A stretch of 64,000 bases of DNA from JAUWKC01 sp035527845 (GCA_035527845.1 DATKZT010000079.1:17362-81361), one strand, 5' to 3'. Shown: positions 18,660 through 28,241, numbered from the stretch's first letter. Numbers and translations: made by a program. Notes: a model not told the origin generated them from the sequence alone.

Positions 18660-20500
18660 CGCATAATCTCTCCGCGTTCGACGGTTTTCACTACGGTTTC
18701 AGTAAAGGAATTAATGGAAACATATCTGGCAAAGAACTGTTCGAGAACGGCGCCGAGGAGAAACGCGCCGGTTCCCTCAAATGACGCCTCTTCAATGGTT
18801 ACAGTCACTTCCAAGCCGCGGGCAAATGCTATCGAACCGGACGTGGGGATTCTACGAGTGATCGGCTTGCAGCTTACGGACTTGACGCCGTCAACTTGCT
18901 TGCAGGTCTGTGGGTCGCCAGTGTCGCTGTATAGTTTCATAATGTCGCGAAGAGCAGAGGCGCCTTCTCGTTCATTGGTGTCGACGAGAGAAAGATAGTT
19001 GAGCGAGAGGTGATCAATAACGCGCCAAAGGATATCCCCTTCAGCATGAGATGGTTTAGGCGACGTTGGAGCCGCGACGCAGCGAACTGACGTGCAGGGC
19101 GCCGTCTTCTCCATAGTGAAATCGGACGTGCCAAGTCCGATCGGCATTTGCAGCGGCAAGTCACGATTTGTGCACAGCGCCTCCACTCCCAACTGTCTTA
19201 GGTTGGCACTGTACGGCGCGGCACCCGGCTCAACAAGGGATATGTAGACCTCGCTGCCCGCATAACTTCTTGATCTGAGAGCCTGCCGGCCCGTGCTCTG
19301 CGATGCCGGTCTCGGAACACGATGTGTAACATAATACGCGCCTGCTCTGTTGCTCCCCAAGTCTCTTGCCAGATAAAACGGGCTGAACTCCTGGAGCTGC
19401 TCGGACCGTGCACCATAACCAACCACCTTCGAAATTCTGTAAACCTCGAAGTCTTGCGACCTGGTCCGGTCGGGAACCACGTGAAACTCGAAGAATCTGT
19501 CCGATACGGGTATGCGGTCGCACTGTTTTTCGAATAGGTTTATCGCCGGCGAGCAAAACAATCCAAAGTTATCGGCGCTGACGGCGCCCTCAAGCTTGAT
19601 ATTCAAATCTCGAAACAAGACTATTATATCCAGCTCGTTTTCCTCACAGCGCCGGATGGCTTCACCAAAGTCCGTCAGTTCGATGAACATGAACCGTTGC
19701 GCAAATGCAAAATACTCTTGCAGGAGTCTATATCCCTGAAAAGACCGGGCGTCGTAAGGCAGCAGTTTTTGTCTATTCTCGAAACCGAGCCGTCGGATGC
19801 ACGAGGCGTCAATGAGCTTCTGCCATTTTATGGGCCTGGCTGCAGGCTGCACAACAACCGCCGCGGCGTCTGCAAAGAACTGTTCGTACAAATACATGGG
19901 TATCTCGCCAGGTCCCATAAGATGCAGGCTCAAAGAATCCAGCTTGACTTTGCCAAGACTAAGCTCCTGCGGTGATTGAATTCTGATTCTGACTCCAGCC
20001 CTGATACCCGTCAGGTTGGGAACATCGAGCGATGCCAGCTCCCGCGTATAGTAGTCGGCACGGCTTATCCGAATGGGCCACAGCGTCACATCGTGCGCCG
20101 TACGATATTCGCATCTTGTCTGTTCTGTCTTGCCCAGCATACTGTAAAGCGACGACCCTCGCGGAATCAAGAAGCCGTCAACCAGCCCCGTTTCGTTCAT
20201 GTCCGGCTCAAACCGCGCGATACACATGGAGGGCGTAGGCGCCAGATAGTGGGGATAGATGGTTTCGAGCAAGGACTGCGTAAAGAGCGGGAACTCTGCA
20301 TCGAGCTTGAGCTGGACTCTCGCTGCGAGGAATGCAAATCCTTCGAGCAATCGCTCAACAAACGGGTCTCGACACGGTTGAAACTCATCCAGCCCACCCA
20401 AGCGGCCCGCTATCTTGGGGAATTCCTTTGCGAACTCGGCCCCCATGGCACGAAGATATGCCAGTTCGAGATTGTACAACTCGAGCAACCGTCTATCCAC
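18623..20500 (-). CDS. tssF: T6SS baseplate protein TssF (VasA)
   Basis: The 625-residue protein is a typical TssF. It begins 'LLELYNLELAYLRAMGAEFAKEFPKIAGRL' in family style, then 'CRDPFVERLLEGFAFLAARVQLKLD' ('DP.VERLlEGfAfL.ArI..kld') and 'YPHYLAPTPSMCI'. It forms the baseplate wedge with TssG and TssE. The GTG at 20500 overlaps the tssE stop by a few bases, indicating translational coupling. Length is within the normal range. Confidence 0.96.
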   Translation of the reverse strand: MDRRLLELYNLELAYLRAMGAEFAKEFPKIAGRLGGLDEFQPCRDPFVERLLEGFAFLAARVQLKLDAEFPLFTQSLLETIYPHYLAPTPSMCIARFEPDMNETGLVDGFLIPRGSSLYSMLGKTEQTRCEYRTAHDVTLWPIRISRADYYTRELASLDVPNLTGIRAGVRIRIQSPQELSLGKVKLDSLSLHLMGPGEIPMYLYEQFFADAAAVVVQPAARPIKWQKLIDASCIRRLGFENRQKLLPYDARSFQGYRLLQEYFAFAQRFMFIELTDFGEAIRRCEENELDIIVLFRDLNIKLEGAVSADNFGLFCSPAINLFEKQCDRIPVSDRFFEFHVVPDRTRSQDFEVYRISKVVGYGARSEQLQEFSPFYLARDLGSNRAGAYYVTHRVPRPASQSTGRQALRSRSYAGSEVYISLVEPGAAPYSANLRQLGVEALCTNRDLPLQMPIGLGTSDFTMEKTAPCTSVRCVAAPTSPKPSHAEGDILWRVIDHLSLNYLSLVDTNEREGASALRDIMKLYSDTGDPQTCKQVDGVKSVSCKPITRRIPTSGSIAFARGLEVTVTIEEASFEGTGAFLLGAVLEQFFARYVSINSFTETVVKTVERGEIMRWTTREGLRPIL

Positions 20501-20999
20501 TTGACTCGCCTTTCCACTCGCAGTGCCCGGTTTCCAGGTCGACCTCAGTTTTGATAAGAAGGTGCTCCGGTGAAGGCTGGGCCCAAAGTTCGCCTTTTAT
20601 CTCGAACGATATGGTGACAGCAGACCGTGTATCCTGCCCAGAAACTATGCGTACCGAAAGCGATTCAGGTGAAATCCGCGGCTCGAAACATCCAAGAGCA
20701 TGTTTTATTCGTGATTCGATGTCTGCCGGAGTTATGCCTGAAATAGTGGCGCCGCATAGATCCGGAACTCCGTAATTTAGCACGGACCGTGCGGCTTCGG
20801 TGAACTCGTATATGTAATCCTCTGAAGGCCTGGACCTCGAGTTGAAAAGCATCTCGACATCACGTAACACTGCCGCCCTGTATTTTTGAATTGAAACCAC
20901 ACGTCGGTCGCGACTTTCCTTTGTGGCCTCCGGTTCGTCGTCAGTGAGGCGGTCAAACAGGCACGGTTGCAGACGATCCATAGGCGCAAGTTCAGCCAT
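20493..20999 (-). CDS. tssE: T6SS baseplate protein TssE (gp25-like)
   Basis: About 168 residues. 'LFDRLTDDEP' near the start and 'DVEMLFNSR' followed by 'SVLNYGVPDLCG' match the gp25/TssE family, a lysozyme-like baseplate wedge component. The helix after 'ADIESRIKHALGCFEPRI' is the standard gp25 C-terminal region. ATG 20999 overlaps the tagJ stop by eight bases; a GTG 12 bases upstream (21011) is an alternative start. Confidence 0.92.
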   Translation of the reverse strand: MAELAPMDRLQPCLFDRLTDDEPEATKESRDRRVVSIQKYRAAVLRDVEMLFNSRSRPSEDYIYEFTEAARSVLNYGVPDLCGATISGITPADIESRIKHALGCFEPRISPESLSVRIVSGQDTRSAVTISFEIKGELWAQPSPEHLLIKTEVDLETGHCEWKGESSG

Positions 21000-21819
21000 C
21001 TCCGATTTCACCGCCTTGCCGCTCAGTCTTTGAGTGGTTCAAATTTATTTGTCTCACCTGCAGTATCGAGAACTCATCTGCATCGGTGGCAAATATCCTC
21101 TGTCCGAGACCGAGGTATGTGTCGCCCGGCAGTTCAACCCATTGGGTCTTGCGTGCAAGCCGGATAGAATTATCTTCGCTGACTTCGGAAGCCGGATACC
21201 TCGTGGGTATCAGGCCTGTTGCCTCACCGCCGTTTACCCATGTGAAATACGCAGGAATCCAGACCAGGTCCCGCAGGTCGCCGGGCTCTTCAATTCTGAT
21301 TTGTTTTACGGTGGTGAACGGTACCCAGTAGTATTTTCCGTCAACAATAGCCTCCAGTAGCGGGCCAAGTCTGGAATCGGCATCCGCAATCCACTCGAAA
21401 GACCGGCCGTCGGCCGAACCGGAAACAGCGGGAGCTGCCTCAAAAGCACGCTCTCTAAGCTTCTGTGAGGCCTGGTATTTCTTCTCGGCAACCATCTGGT
21501 TCGCCTGCACCAGCCATCCGACCCATTCGTCCGGCTCGCCCAGAACAAGCGGTGAGCGCTTTCCACAGAAGACTTCCGCCCGCAATGCTTCGCAGTTGAG
21601 CGCGGCGCGACACACCTGGGCCATCAGCAGATTCGCAGCGTCAAGCTCGGCCGCGACATTCAACTGGCCCAGCGCACGGTCCCAATCACCCATAACCGAC
21701 AGCAACTGGAAAAGGAAGACGCGAAGTTTTGCATCGGCAGGGGCGGCGCGAACCTGCCCCTCGAGAGCAGCCAGCGCCTCATCAAGCTGGCCCGCCCGCA
21801 CCAATTCTTCCGTTTGCAT
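20992..21819 (-). CDS. tagJ: T6SS accessory protein TagJ/ImpE
   Basis: The 275-residue protein starts with a TPR-like helical repeat ('AGQLDEALAALEGQVRAAPADAKLRVFLFQLL'), followed by 'CEALRAEVFCGKRSPLVLGEPDEWV' and a C-terminal 'REWIADADSRLGPLLEAIVDGKYYWVPF'-like block (here 'FEWIADADSRLGPLLEAIV'). This is the ImpE/TagJ layout. TagJ binds the TssB sheath protein in Pseudomonas and is thought to help ClpV-driven sheath disassembly in some T6SS classes. GGAGG precedes ATG 21819. It lies between hcp and tssE, the usual position. Confidence 0.9.
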   Translation of the reverse strand: MQTEELVRAGQLDEALAALEGQVRAAPADAKLRVFLFQLLSVMGDWDRALGQLNVAAELDAANLLMAQVCRAALNCEALRAEVFCGKRSPLVLGEPDEWVGWLVQANQMVAEKKYQASQKLRERAFEAAPAVSGSADGRSFEWIADADSRLGPLLEAIVDGKYYWVPFTTVKQIRIEEPGDLRDLVWIPAYFTWVNGGEATGLIPTRYPASEVSEDNSIRLARKTQWVELPGDTYLGLGQRIFATDADEFSILQVRQINLNHSKTERQGGEIGDG

Positions 21820-21913
21820 AGCAATAGCCTCCTCTGCCGGACCAAATAGACAGACCTCACTCTTGGCTCAGAGGACGAGCCGGCGTTTTACCCAAACTCT
21901 CAAGACGCTGATA

Positions 21914-22405
21914 TTAGCCGCCTTTGTTGGTGATCAGGCTCCAGTATTTTTCAACGTTGCCCTTCGTTGCGCCGGTTTGGTGGTCCGTCTGGATATAGTT
22001 CCAGGTTATCTTGCCGTAGTTGAAGGTGACCGATTCAATAGGCAGATCACCGCCCGCGGAGCCCCCGATGGCAACCGAGGAAAGGATCACGTCGTCCAGT
22101 TTGTATTCCATGTATTTTTCCTTGTTCCCGGTAGCGCGGCATAACTCCATCGTCACGCTCTTGATGTGCGTACCGTTGCAGCAGGTGAGATTCAGCGTGG
22201 GTGAAGTGGTATCCAGGACTTTTGTGACCGAGAAATCCTGATGGTCACACCTTGCTCCGGAGGCTGCGCCGCCGCTGCTGCGGGCCCCTGAGCCCGTCTG
22301 CGAAACCCCGTGGCTGTACGAGAGGATTTCAATCCACTCCTTATGCTTGTCGTCGGTACTTTCGCCTTTGATATCACCAATCTTCAAAAAACAATCAACT
22401 GCCAT
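21914..22405 (-). CDS. hcp: T6SS tube protein Hcp
   Basis: The 163-residue protein matches Hcp (TssD), the hexameric ring that stacks into the inner tube. Signatures are 'DCFLKIGDIKGESTDDKHKEWIEI' at the start, a basic-flanked loop before 'DFSVTKVLDTTSPTL', and 'ESVTFNYGKITWNYIQTD' near the end ('v.lsf.kI.w.y..'). A GGGAG element lies ahead of ATG 22405. It is separated from tssC by 96 bases, a common arrangement that allows higher expression; no clear promoter was identified in that gap. Confidence 0.96.
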   Translation of the reverse strand: MAVDCFLKIGDIKGESTDDKHKEWIEILSYSHGVSQTGSGARSSGGAASGARCDHQDFSVTKVLDTTSPTLNLTCCNGTHIKSVTMELCRATGNKEKYMEYKLDDVILSSVAIGGSAGGDLPIESVTFNYGKITWNYIQTDHQTGATKGNVEKYWSLITNKGG

Positions 22406-22501
22406 CTTAGTAACTCCCTTTTAAGAAATAGTATTAGCAACCCCTGTTCAATTCGCTTACAGAAAGCGTCTTATTTGCATCTTTCGCGTTTAATCGTAAA
22501 C

Positions 22502-24004
22502 CTAACCACCCTTCTTGACTGAGGGTAGCTTGGATACCAATCGCAGCGAAACAGTCAGTCCCTCAAGCTGGTAGTGAGGCCGCAGGAAGAATTTGGCCGA
22601 GTAGTACCCCGGATCTCCTTCCACTTCATCAACCACCACTTCTGCCGCCGCCAAAGGATATTTGGCTTTGACTTCGTCCGAGGCGTTTGGATCGCTGGTG
22701 ACGTACTGGGTTATCCATCTGTTTAGCCAGCTCGCCAGGTCAGCCCGCTCCTTGAACGAACCAACCTTATCGCGCACAATGCACTTCAGGAAATGTGCGA
22801 ACCGGCACGTTGCGAACAGATACGGCAATCGTGCCGCCAGCTTGGCGTTCGCGCTGGCGTCCGGGTCGTCGTATTCCGTCGGCTTTTGCAGCGACTGGGC
22901 CCCGATAAAACACGCGTAATCCTCGTTCTTCCAGTGTGACAGCGGCATCAATCCGTTCTTGGCCAGCTCGGCTTCGCGTCTGTCGGTAATGGCAATCTCC
23001 GTGGGGCACTTCATATCCACGCCGCCGTCATCGGTCGGGAAGGTATGGCAGGGAAGCCCTTCCACCATTCCACCGCTCTCAACACCACGAATACGTGCAC
23101 ACCATCCAAACTCCTTGAAGGAGCGGTTGATGTTCACACCCATCGCAAAGGCCGAATTTGCCCAAAGATACTTGGAGTGGTCGCCTCCCGCCGTGTCCTC
23201 TTCGAAATCAAATTCCTCACAGGGATTCGTCTTGGCGCCATAAGGCAGCCGCGCAAGGAATCGCGGCATCGTCAGACCGATGTACCGCGAATCATCGGAG
23301 TCCCGCAGTGACCGCCACGGAGCATAGTCAGCGGTCTGGAATATCTTCGTTAAGTCCCTCGGATTACTGAGTTCCTGCCAGGAATCCATGTTCATCAATG
23401 TAGGGGCGGCTGCACAAATAAACGGTGCGTGAGCCGCCGCGGCAATCTGCGCCACCCCATTTAGTATTTCGACGTCCGGGGGGCTGTGGTCAAATTGATA
23501 ATCGCCGACGAGGCAGCCGTACGGTTCGCCGCCAGGAGAGCCGAACTCCTCTTCGTACAGCTTCTTGAAAAGCGGACTCTGGTCCCAGGCCGTGCCTTTG
23601 TACTTCTTTATTGTCTTGGCCAGGTCTTTCTTGGAAAGATTAAGCGCACGTATCTTCAGCGTCTCGTCGGTTTCTGTGTTGTTCACAAGATGGTGGAGCC
23701 CTCGCCACGCGCCCTCAAGCGCCTGGAAATCCTGGTGATGCATGATCGCATTGATCTGCTCGGACAGCTTCCTGTCTATCTCTGCAATAATCGACTCGAT
23801 GGTCTTGACCGCGTCTTCCGAGACAAGAGTGGTCTCAGCCAGCGCCTGTTCCGCCAGCGTTCGAACCGCCGAACCAATGGCTTCTTTTACATGGTCGGAC
23901 TTGGGCTTGAACTCTTTCTGCAGGAGCTTATCAAATTCAGTTGGCTCTATGGCCACAGCCTCAGCGGGCTGCATCCCTTGTTGTTCTTTCATTTCTTCAG
24001 CCAT
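22502..24004 (-). CDS. tssC: T6SS sheath large subunit TssC (VipB)
   Basis: TssC forms the contractile sheath with TssB. The 500-residue protein carries 'HHQDFQALEGAWRGLHHLV', 'EFGSPGGEPYGCLVGDYQF', 'LRDSDDSRYIGLTMPRFLARLPYG' and the C-terminal 'PGYYSAKFFLRPHYQLEGLTVSLRLVSKLP', all diagnostic of VipB/ImpD. ATG 24004 follows GGAGG by eight bases and lies five bases from the tssB stop; an upstream GTG would overlap tssB. Confidence 0.97.
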   Translation of the reverse strand: MAEEMKEQQGMQPAEAVAIEPTEFDKLLQKEFKPKSDHVKEAIGSAVRTLAEQALAETTLVSEDAVKTIESIIAEIDRKLSEQINAIMHHQDFQALEGAWRGLHHLVNNTETDETLKIRALNLSKKDLAKTIKKYKGTAWDQSPLFKKLYEEEFGSPGGEPYGCLVGDYQFDHSPPDVEILNGVAQIAAAAHAPFICAAAPTLMNMDSWQELSNPRDLTKIFQTADYAPWRSLRDSDDSRYIGLTMPRFLARLPYGAKTNPCEEFDFEEDTAGGDHSKYLWANSAFAMGVNINRSFKEFGWCARIRGVESGGMVEGLPCHTFPTDDGGVDMKCPTEIAITDRREAELAKNGLMPLSHWKNEDYACFIGAQSLQKPTEYDDPDASANAKLAARLPYLFATCRFAHFLKCIVRDKVGSFKERADLASWLNRWITQYVTSDPNASDEVKAKYPLAAAEVVVDEVEGDPGYYSAKFFLRPHYQLEGLTVSLRLVSKLPSVKKGG

Positions 24005-24008
24005 CGGA

Positions 24009-24539
24009 TTATTCCTCCTTACCACTCTCAGCAGATTCAGCTTGCGGTTTTGGCGCAGAAGTCAGGGCCCCCAGCAAGGCCTTGTCCTTCAGGGCCTTGG
24101 CTATCAACTCTTCGGCGCCACTCTTGCCGTCCATGTACGATAACAGATTGGACAATTCGGTTCGGGCCTTCAACAGCTTGTTCAGAGCGTCCACCTTCTG
24201 CGCGACCGCCGCCGGAGAAAAATCATCCATACTCTCAAACGTAATATCGACGCTCAGATTGCCCTCGCCCGTAAGCGTGTTTGGCACCTGAAAAGCAACC
24301 CGCGGTTTCGTGGCCTTGAGCCGCTCGTCGAAGTTGTCGACGTCGATTTCGAGAAACTTGCGATCTGCAACGCCGGGCAGGCTCTCCGCCGGCTTGCCGG
24401 ACAAATCCGCCATCACGCCCATGACGAAAGGCAGGTTAATCTTCTTCTCCGCTCCGTAGAGTTCCAGATCGTACTCTATTTGCACTCGTGGGGCTCGGTT
24501 GCGAGCTATGAACTTCTGACTGCTTTTCTTTTTTGCCAT
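24009..24539 (-). CDS. tssB: T6SS sheath small subunit TssB (VipA)
   Basis: The 176-residue protein matches VipA/TssB with 'PRVQIEYDLELYGAEKKINLPFVMGVMADLSG' and 'FLEIDVDNFDERLKATKPRVAFQVPNTL'. The C-terminal helix 'LNKLLKARTELSNLLSYMDGKSGAEELI' is the usual ending. It provides the part of the sheath recognised by ClpV in well-studied systems. ATG 24539 follows GGAG; the longer form adds eight unrelated residues. Confidence 0.96.
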   Translation of the reverse strand: MAKKKSSQKFIARNRAPRVQIEYDLELYGAEKKINLPFVMGVMADLSGKPAESLPGVADRKFLEIDVDNFDERLKATKPRVAFQVPNTLTGEGNLSVDITFESMDDFSPAAVAQKVDALNKLLKARTELSNLLSYMDGKSGAEELIAKALKDKALLGALTSAPKPQAESAESGKEE

Positions 24540-24618
24540 GCTCACTCCTTTCAAAAATTCCAAGCATCGAAGAATATCGACGCACTCAAACGTACCTATA
24601 TTTCAGGTTAATTCTTGT

Positions 24619-25686
24619 TCAGTAACCGCTCCCGGAATCACCCTCGGTGACTCCGCCAATCATTCTTACCTGGTTAATGGCCTCCGGGCAAACATCCTGA
24701 ATGACTTCCAAAAAGCTCTTTGACACCAGTCTTTGCGCCCTGCGCAAAAGCATCGGCACCGGACTCGATGGCTCATTGCGTTCGAAGTACTGGCAGACCT
24801 TCTCGATGGCCAGCAGGGCTTCCTGGGGCGACCGAATCTCACCGGTGAGAGGCGCGCCGCCCTGTTGCGATTCACCGCCGGCCCCCTCCCCTTCCGCCAC
24901 AGACTCGCCGTAGCCCCGTCTTGCCAGATACTCCTGCACGCATTTATGGATACTACCGAGAACCGCCTGGAAACCGCTAAGATCCGGAGACTGGCCCTGG
25001 GACGCGTTTTTCGAGAAAACAGTGGTTATAGCCGCTACCTGCTCAATCGCACCCTGGGCGGCCTGGCCAGTCGCGAGCAGCTCATCTGTAGCAGTATCCT
25101 GAAATGCCGCATCTATCAAAGCCGCGTCCGGGGCGCTGGCCGCCTTATCATCTGCTACTGCAATCTCTCCTTTGGCGATTTGGATGTCGCGCAGGTTGAA
25201 CCTTCCTATCCGCGCCGAATTGCTCAGCGGAACCTCCGCTAGTCGCTGCTTGAACTTCATCGGGTCCTGCTCGCTTACCGAAGGCGGCGACAACGACTGC
25301 AGGATATTCATCCGTTGGAGCGGGTCGTTGTTGTCGTCGGGGTCAAGCTGAGGGTAAAGGTGGTCCCAATAGCGTTCCAGCAGCCCGCGCAGTACAACAA
25401 GCCCGTCGCGAAGGCCGTCGATGCCTTCCATCTTCAAGAGCGCGAGAGTAAGATACATGGCAAGCCTGAGGTCCTTGGATCGCTGCAGCAGTCCCAGACT
25501 CGTTTCACGGACTTCACGCCAGTTCGGCTCTGCCGCCGCATCCTCCGTACCAGCTACTACCCCGCCCGTGCCCTTCGTCCGAACCATATCCTCGAGGGCA
25601 AGAAAAGATTGGTCGTATGAGAGGTCTTCGCCGCAAGGGGCCTCGGGGCTAACTTCGGAAAGCAGGCTTTCAACATCAAGAGCCAT
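24619..25686 (-). CDS. tssA: T6SS assembly protein TssA (ImpA)
   Basis: The 355-residue protein begins with the ImpA N-terminal domain: 'PEAPCGEDLSYD' is the family signature ('..PcGedL.yd'), followed by 'EPNWREVRETSLGLLQRSKDLRLAMYLTLALLKMEGIDGLRDGLVVLRGLLERYWDHLYPQLDPDD' in parts typical of ImpA. The C-terminal half includes 'EALLAIEKVCQYFERNEPSSPVPMLLRRAQRL'. TssA caps tube-sheath polymerisation. ATG 25686 puts the conserved region at the start. This is the first gene of the minus-strand operon. Confidence 0.94.
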   Translation of the reverse strand: MALDVESLLSEVSPEAPCGEDLSYDQSFLALEDMVRTKGTGGVVAGTEDAAAEPNWREVRETSLGLLQRSKDLRLAMYLTLALLKMEGIDGLRDGLVVLRGLLERYWDHLYPQLDPDDNNDPLQRMNILQSLSPPSVSEQDPMKFKQRLAEVPLSNSARIGRFNLRDIQIAKGEIAVADDKAASAPDAALIDAAFQDTATDELLATGQAAQGAIEQVAAITTVFSKNASQGQSPDLSGFQAVLGSIHKCVQEYLARRGYGESVAEGEGAGGESQQGGAPLTGEIRSPQEALLAIEKVCQYFERNEPSSPVPMLLRRAQRLVSKSFLEVIQDVCPEAINQVRMIGGVTEGDSGSGY

Positions 25687-25928
25687 CGCATGTCCAAACA
25701 AGAATAAACTGCGAAACACCTGCCCGCGGTATGGCTGGCCGCTGCTGTGCAATATCAGAAGCGGCCTCAAGCCTCAAACTCCACAGGCGAGTCTCACCTG
25801 CCGCAACGGAATTTCACTTCGCTGTCCCTTCGGCAGCTTTCTGCTCACGCTGTTACCCACACCTGAAGCTCCGTCGCAGCACAAGACCTCGCCACAGTAT
25901 CCGGAAACCGCGGTACCTAATATGCCGC

Positions 25929-25957
25929 ATTTTGGACGATTGAGGCACAACCGTCAA
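25929..25957 (-). promoter_or_regulatory. Candidate promoter of the minus-strand T6SS operon
   Basis: On the minus strand TTGACG (25957-25952) and CAAAAT (25934-25929) are 17 bases apart, giving a leader of about 240 bases before tssA. The 25687-26187 interval contains no gene I can support. A plus-strand TTGACA at 26154-26159 with a weak -10 (GACAAT after 16 bases) could drive the duplicated block. Confidence 0.3.
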
Positions 25958-26187
25958 GGCTTTTTCTGAAAAATATTTCTGTGCAGCTTGAACACAATGG
26001 CCGTACCTCAAACGGCCCGTGCCTTTGCGGAAGGGCTGAAGCGGTGCAAACGTGGGCATTGCCCCCGGTCAGAGCAGCATTGCGGCATCTAAATGCCTTT
26101 CAGTCGCCACCCTTGCAGCGGCCAAGAATGACGCAAATTTTGCAAAATTCAGCTTGACACTCCCTTACGCCCGGCGACAATGGGGGC

Positions 26188-26703
26188 GCTGTTGACAATG
26201 ACTGTACCTTTAGGGAGCATCCAAGCAAGGCTCCCGGATTTGTACCAGGTGAGAGAATTCGTTTATTGCAGCAGCCGAATATGTCTTCACCAGAGATTTC
26301 GGAGAGGTGGAGGCCGTCGTTTTTCAGGCGATTAGTTTTTTGTAGCAAAAGAATTCAAGATGCATGCTGACATGTACCGGTTGGGCCTCGGCGAGCGCGA
26401 GCAAGGGTTGTATTGTCGAAGATCGAGGGGCGCTGAGGCACGCAAGTCGCTCCGGCGGCGCCTACATCTTCTCAGACACGGAAGTAGGGGCCTTGCCGCT
26501 GGTTTTGCTGGGCACGGAAAATGCTATGTCCGAATGGCTGCTCAATAACAAGCATTGCCGTATTGAGAACCGCCTCGAGGACCTTCCCGATATCTACATT
26601 GGCGTTACCCGATATAAACCGGGCAGTCGATTCCGCGCGATTTCTCCCGTGGGTGACACCGCCACAGAGCTCACAAAACAGCTTACCAGCTTCAGCTTGG
26701 CTG
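26188..26703 (+). repeat. Direct repeat, copy 1 (~515 bp)
   Basis: This stretch aligns with 28291-28806 over its full length. The shared part starts in non-coding DNA ('GACAATGACTG', 'TAGGGAGCATCCAAGCAAGGCT', 'CAGCAGCCGAATATGTCTTCACC' in both) and runs into the coding start of the downstream gene. Similarity ends abruptly after the codons for 'TGFGLA' / 'TSFSLA'. The copies are clearly diverged but still highly similar by eye. Confidence 0.85.
26360..26703 (+). pseudogene. Frameshifted, truncated copy of the 212-aa gene at 28459
   Basis: ATG 26360 begins 'MHADMYRLGLG', matching 'MDADMYRSGLG' of the intact gene. Five bases present in the intact copy (AAGGT after the 'LG' codons) are missing here, so the frame from 26360 is lost within 11 codons. 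The original frame is open as the segment 'SKGCIVEDRGALRHASRSGGAY...' and stays nearly identical for about 105 residues. It then diverges completely at 26703 into unrelated sequence (that frame runs on to a stop at 26916-26918). Both lesions argue that no functional product is made, unless the truncated frame uses an internal start at 26364. Confidence 0.7.
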
Positions 26704-26914
26704 GAGCGTTCGAAGAGCTCCATTCCCGCCGTAGGACGATTCTCGGCAGGGCTGGAACCACTGTCAATAATGTTTTTCTTGCCGAAAAAAGCATGGCTCT
26801 TTCCACCGACAGTGTCAGCTGCTCACCCAAACGAGGTACTTTCCACGTATTAGAGGCTGGCCGAAGTCTGGGAGATTCGGCTGCAAAAAAAGCAAGAATC
26901 TTGCAGGATTGGTC

Positions 26915-26943
26915 TTGACTTAAAATTGTGCCTGGGCAACAAT
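26915..26943 (+). promoter_or_regulatory. Candidate promoter for the 375-aa gene
   Basis: TTGACT (26915-26920) and AACAAT (26938-26943) are 17 bases apart, about 170 bases before ATG 27114. Just upstream, GCAAG-AAT-CTTGC (26892-26904) flanked by A7 is a small hairpin. Confidence 0.3.
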
Positions 26944-27113
26944 GACCAGTAGATCGCCAGTATGAAGCCTCTGCCGAGCACCTATGGCCAGGTTCGACAG
27001 AACCAGAATACGGAGAAAGCCCGTAGGGCGATCGTGACTTGGATAATACCACATAGGCCAAGCCGTCAGAGCATGTGTTGTATGCCGATATTACGGTGCT
27101 GATGGAGGTAATC

Positions 27114-28241
27114 ATGATAATAAACTTAACCGCACATCAAATCCCGGACTTGGTGAACAAACGATTCAAATTGGAGCAGAACTTGGCATTAGAGCTGGTG
27201 GCTGAGTTCGACAGGGAAAGCAACGGTCTGATCGGGCCGTTAAGGCAAATGGCCAAGAAGGCACTGGACGATATGCGACAACAGCCTCCGGCTGTGATCG
27301 ATAAAGCCTGCCGCGCCGAAGACTCGCTCGTTATTTGGGGCACAAGGGGGACTCTACAGGACGTCAGCAGTCAATGGCAATCCCTGACGGCTCAAGAATG
27401 TTCTGATGTGATTCGCCTCTATGGGACCGTAGCTGAAACGAGGACCGAACACCTGCGCACAACGGGAGCTATCGGCAAGGATCAGAAGGCGCAGCTGCAT
27501 ACTCTGAAGGAGCAATACCGGCCGGGGGGCAAACCCGTCTGGAAAGATGGTCGCATTCGGGAAGAGCCGGCTAGCGGAGCGACACCCGGCTGGCATAAGG
27601 ACTGGCAGATGCCGGCCGCCGTGCACGGCATAGACATCAGGCAGGCAGCGGCCGTGAAGATGCAGACGAACGTAGCCCTGCCACCAAGAGCGGGCCAGCA
27701 GCGCTTCTTTACGCCAACCATGACCTCTACAGTAAAGAAGATTGACAAAGCGTTCGGTTTACCTGTGGGAGCGGACATATCGGGCACCACAGCCGACTCC
27801 ATATTCTTCATCGAGCGGCTCGCGAGGCTTTGCAATATCCCTTACGACCCACTCTACCAGCTCGTTGCACTCGCGACGCTGGTGGCGGCGCGCCACCACG
27901 CAGTGCTTGAGTCGGCTCTTACGCTGACACTCAACAAGATCATAACCTACAAGATTGGCTTCTACGAAAGCTTGCTCCCTTCTGACAGCAGGCACGTAGC
28001 GAAGTCGGCCATCAAGAGCGCACTGTCTGAACACGACAACCATGATTGGAATGCGCACATCCTGGTCTACTTTGACCAACCCGAGAAGGTAGTAGGGGGG
28101 TACGAATTTACAGGAGAACACATCGATAGGTTTAGGAAGTTGGCAACCACCGGCCCGGATTTCATGTGGCTCTTTACGACTATGCCCCCGTTTCCGACCA
28201 AGGGCAGAATCCGAATGATGATGGGCAGCAAGGGCCTGTGA
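27114..28241 (+). CDS. Unrecognised 375-aa protein between repeat copies
   Basis: I do not recognise this family. ATG 27114 has GGAGG five bases upstream, so it is probably translated. The N-terminal 150 residues look helical ('LEQNLALELVAEFDRE', 'LRQMAKKALDDMRQQ'). A glycine/proline-rich polar linker (about 145-175) leads to a C-terminal domain with 'AFGLPVGADISGTTADSIFF', 'LATLVAARHHAVLESALTLTLN' near residues 248-270 and 'NHDWNAHILVYFDQP'. The paired histidines plus following glutamate, and 'H..L' in the latter block, could be catalytic, but this is a guess. No signal peptide or membrane helix is seen. It sits between the two T6SS arms and just before the 212-aa gene, so an effector or accessory role is possible. 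Confidence 0.6.
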   Translation: MIINLTAHQIPDLVNKRFKLEQNLALELVAEFDRESNGLIGPLRQMAKKALDDMRQQPPAVIDKACRAEDSLVIWGTRGTLQDVSSQWQSLTAQECSDVIRLYGTVAETRTEHLRTTGAIGKDQKAQLHTLKEQYRPGGKPVWKDGRIREEPASGATPGWHKDWQMPAAVHGIDIRQAAAVKMQTNVALPPRAGQQRFFTPTMTSTVKKIDKAFGLPVGADISGTTADSIFFIERLARLCNIPYDPLYQLVALATLVAARHHAVLESALTLTLNKIITYKIGFYESLLPSDSRHVAKSAIKSALSEHDNHDWNAHILVYFDQPEKVVGGYEFTGEHIDRFRKLATTGPDFMWLFTTMPPFPTKGRIRMMMGSKGL

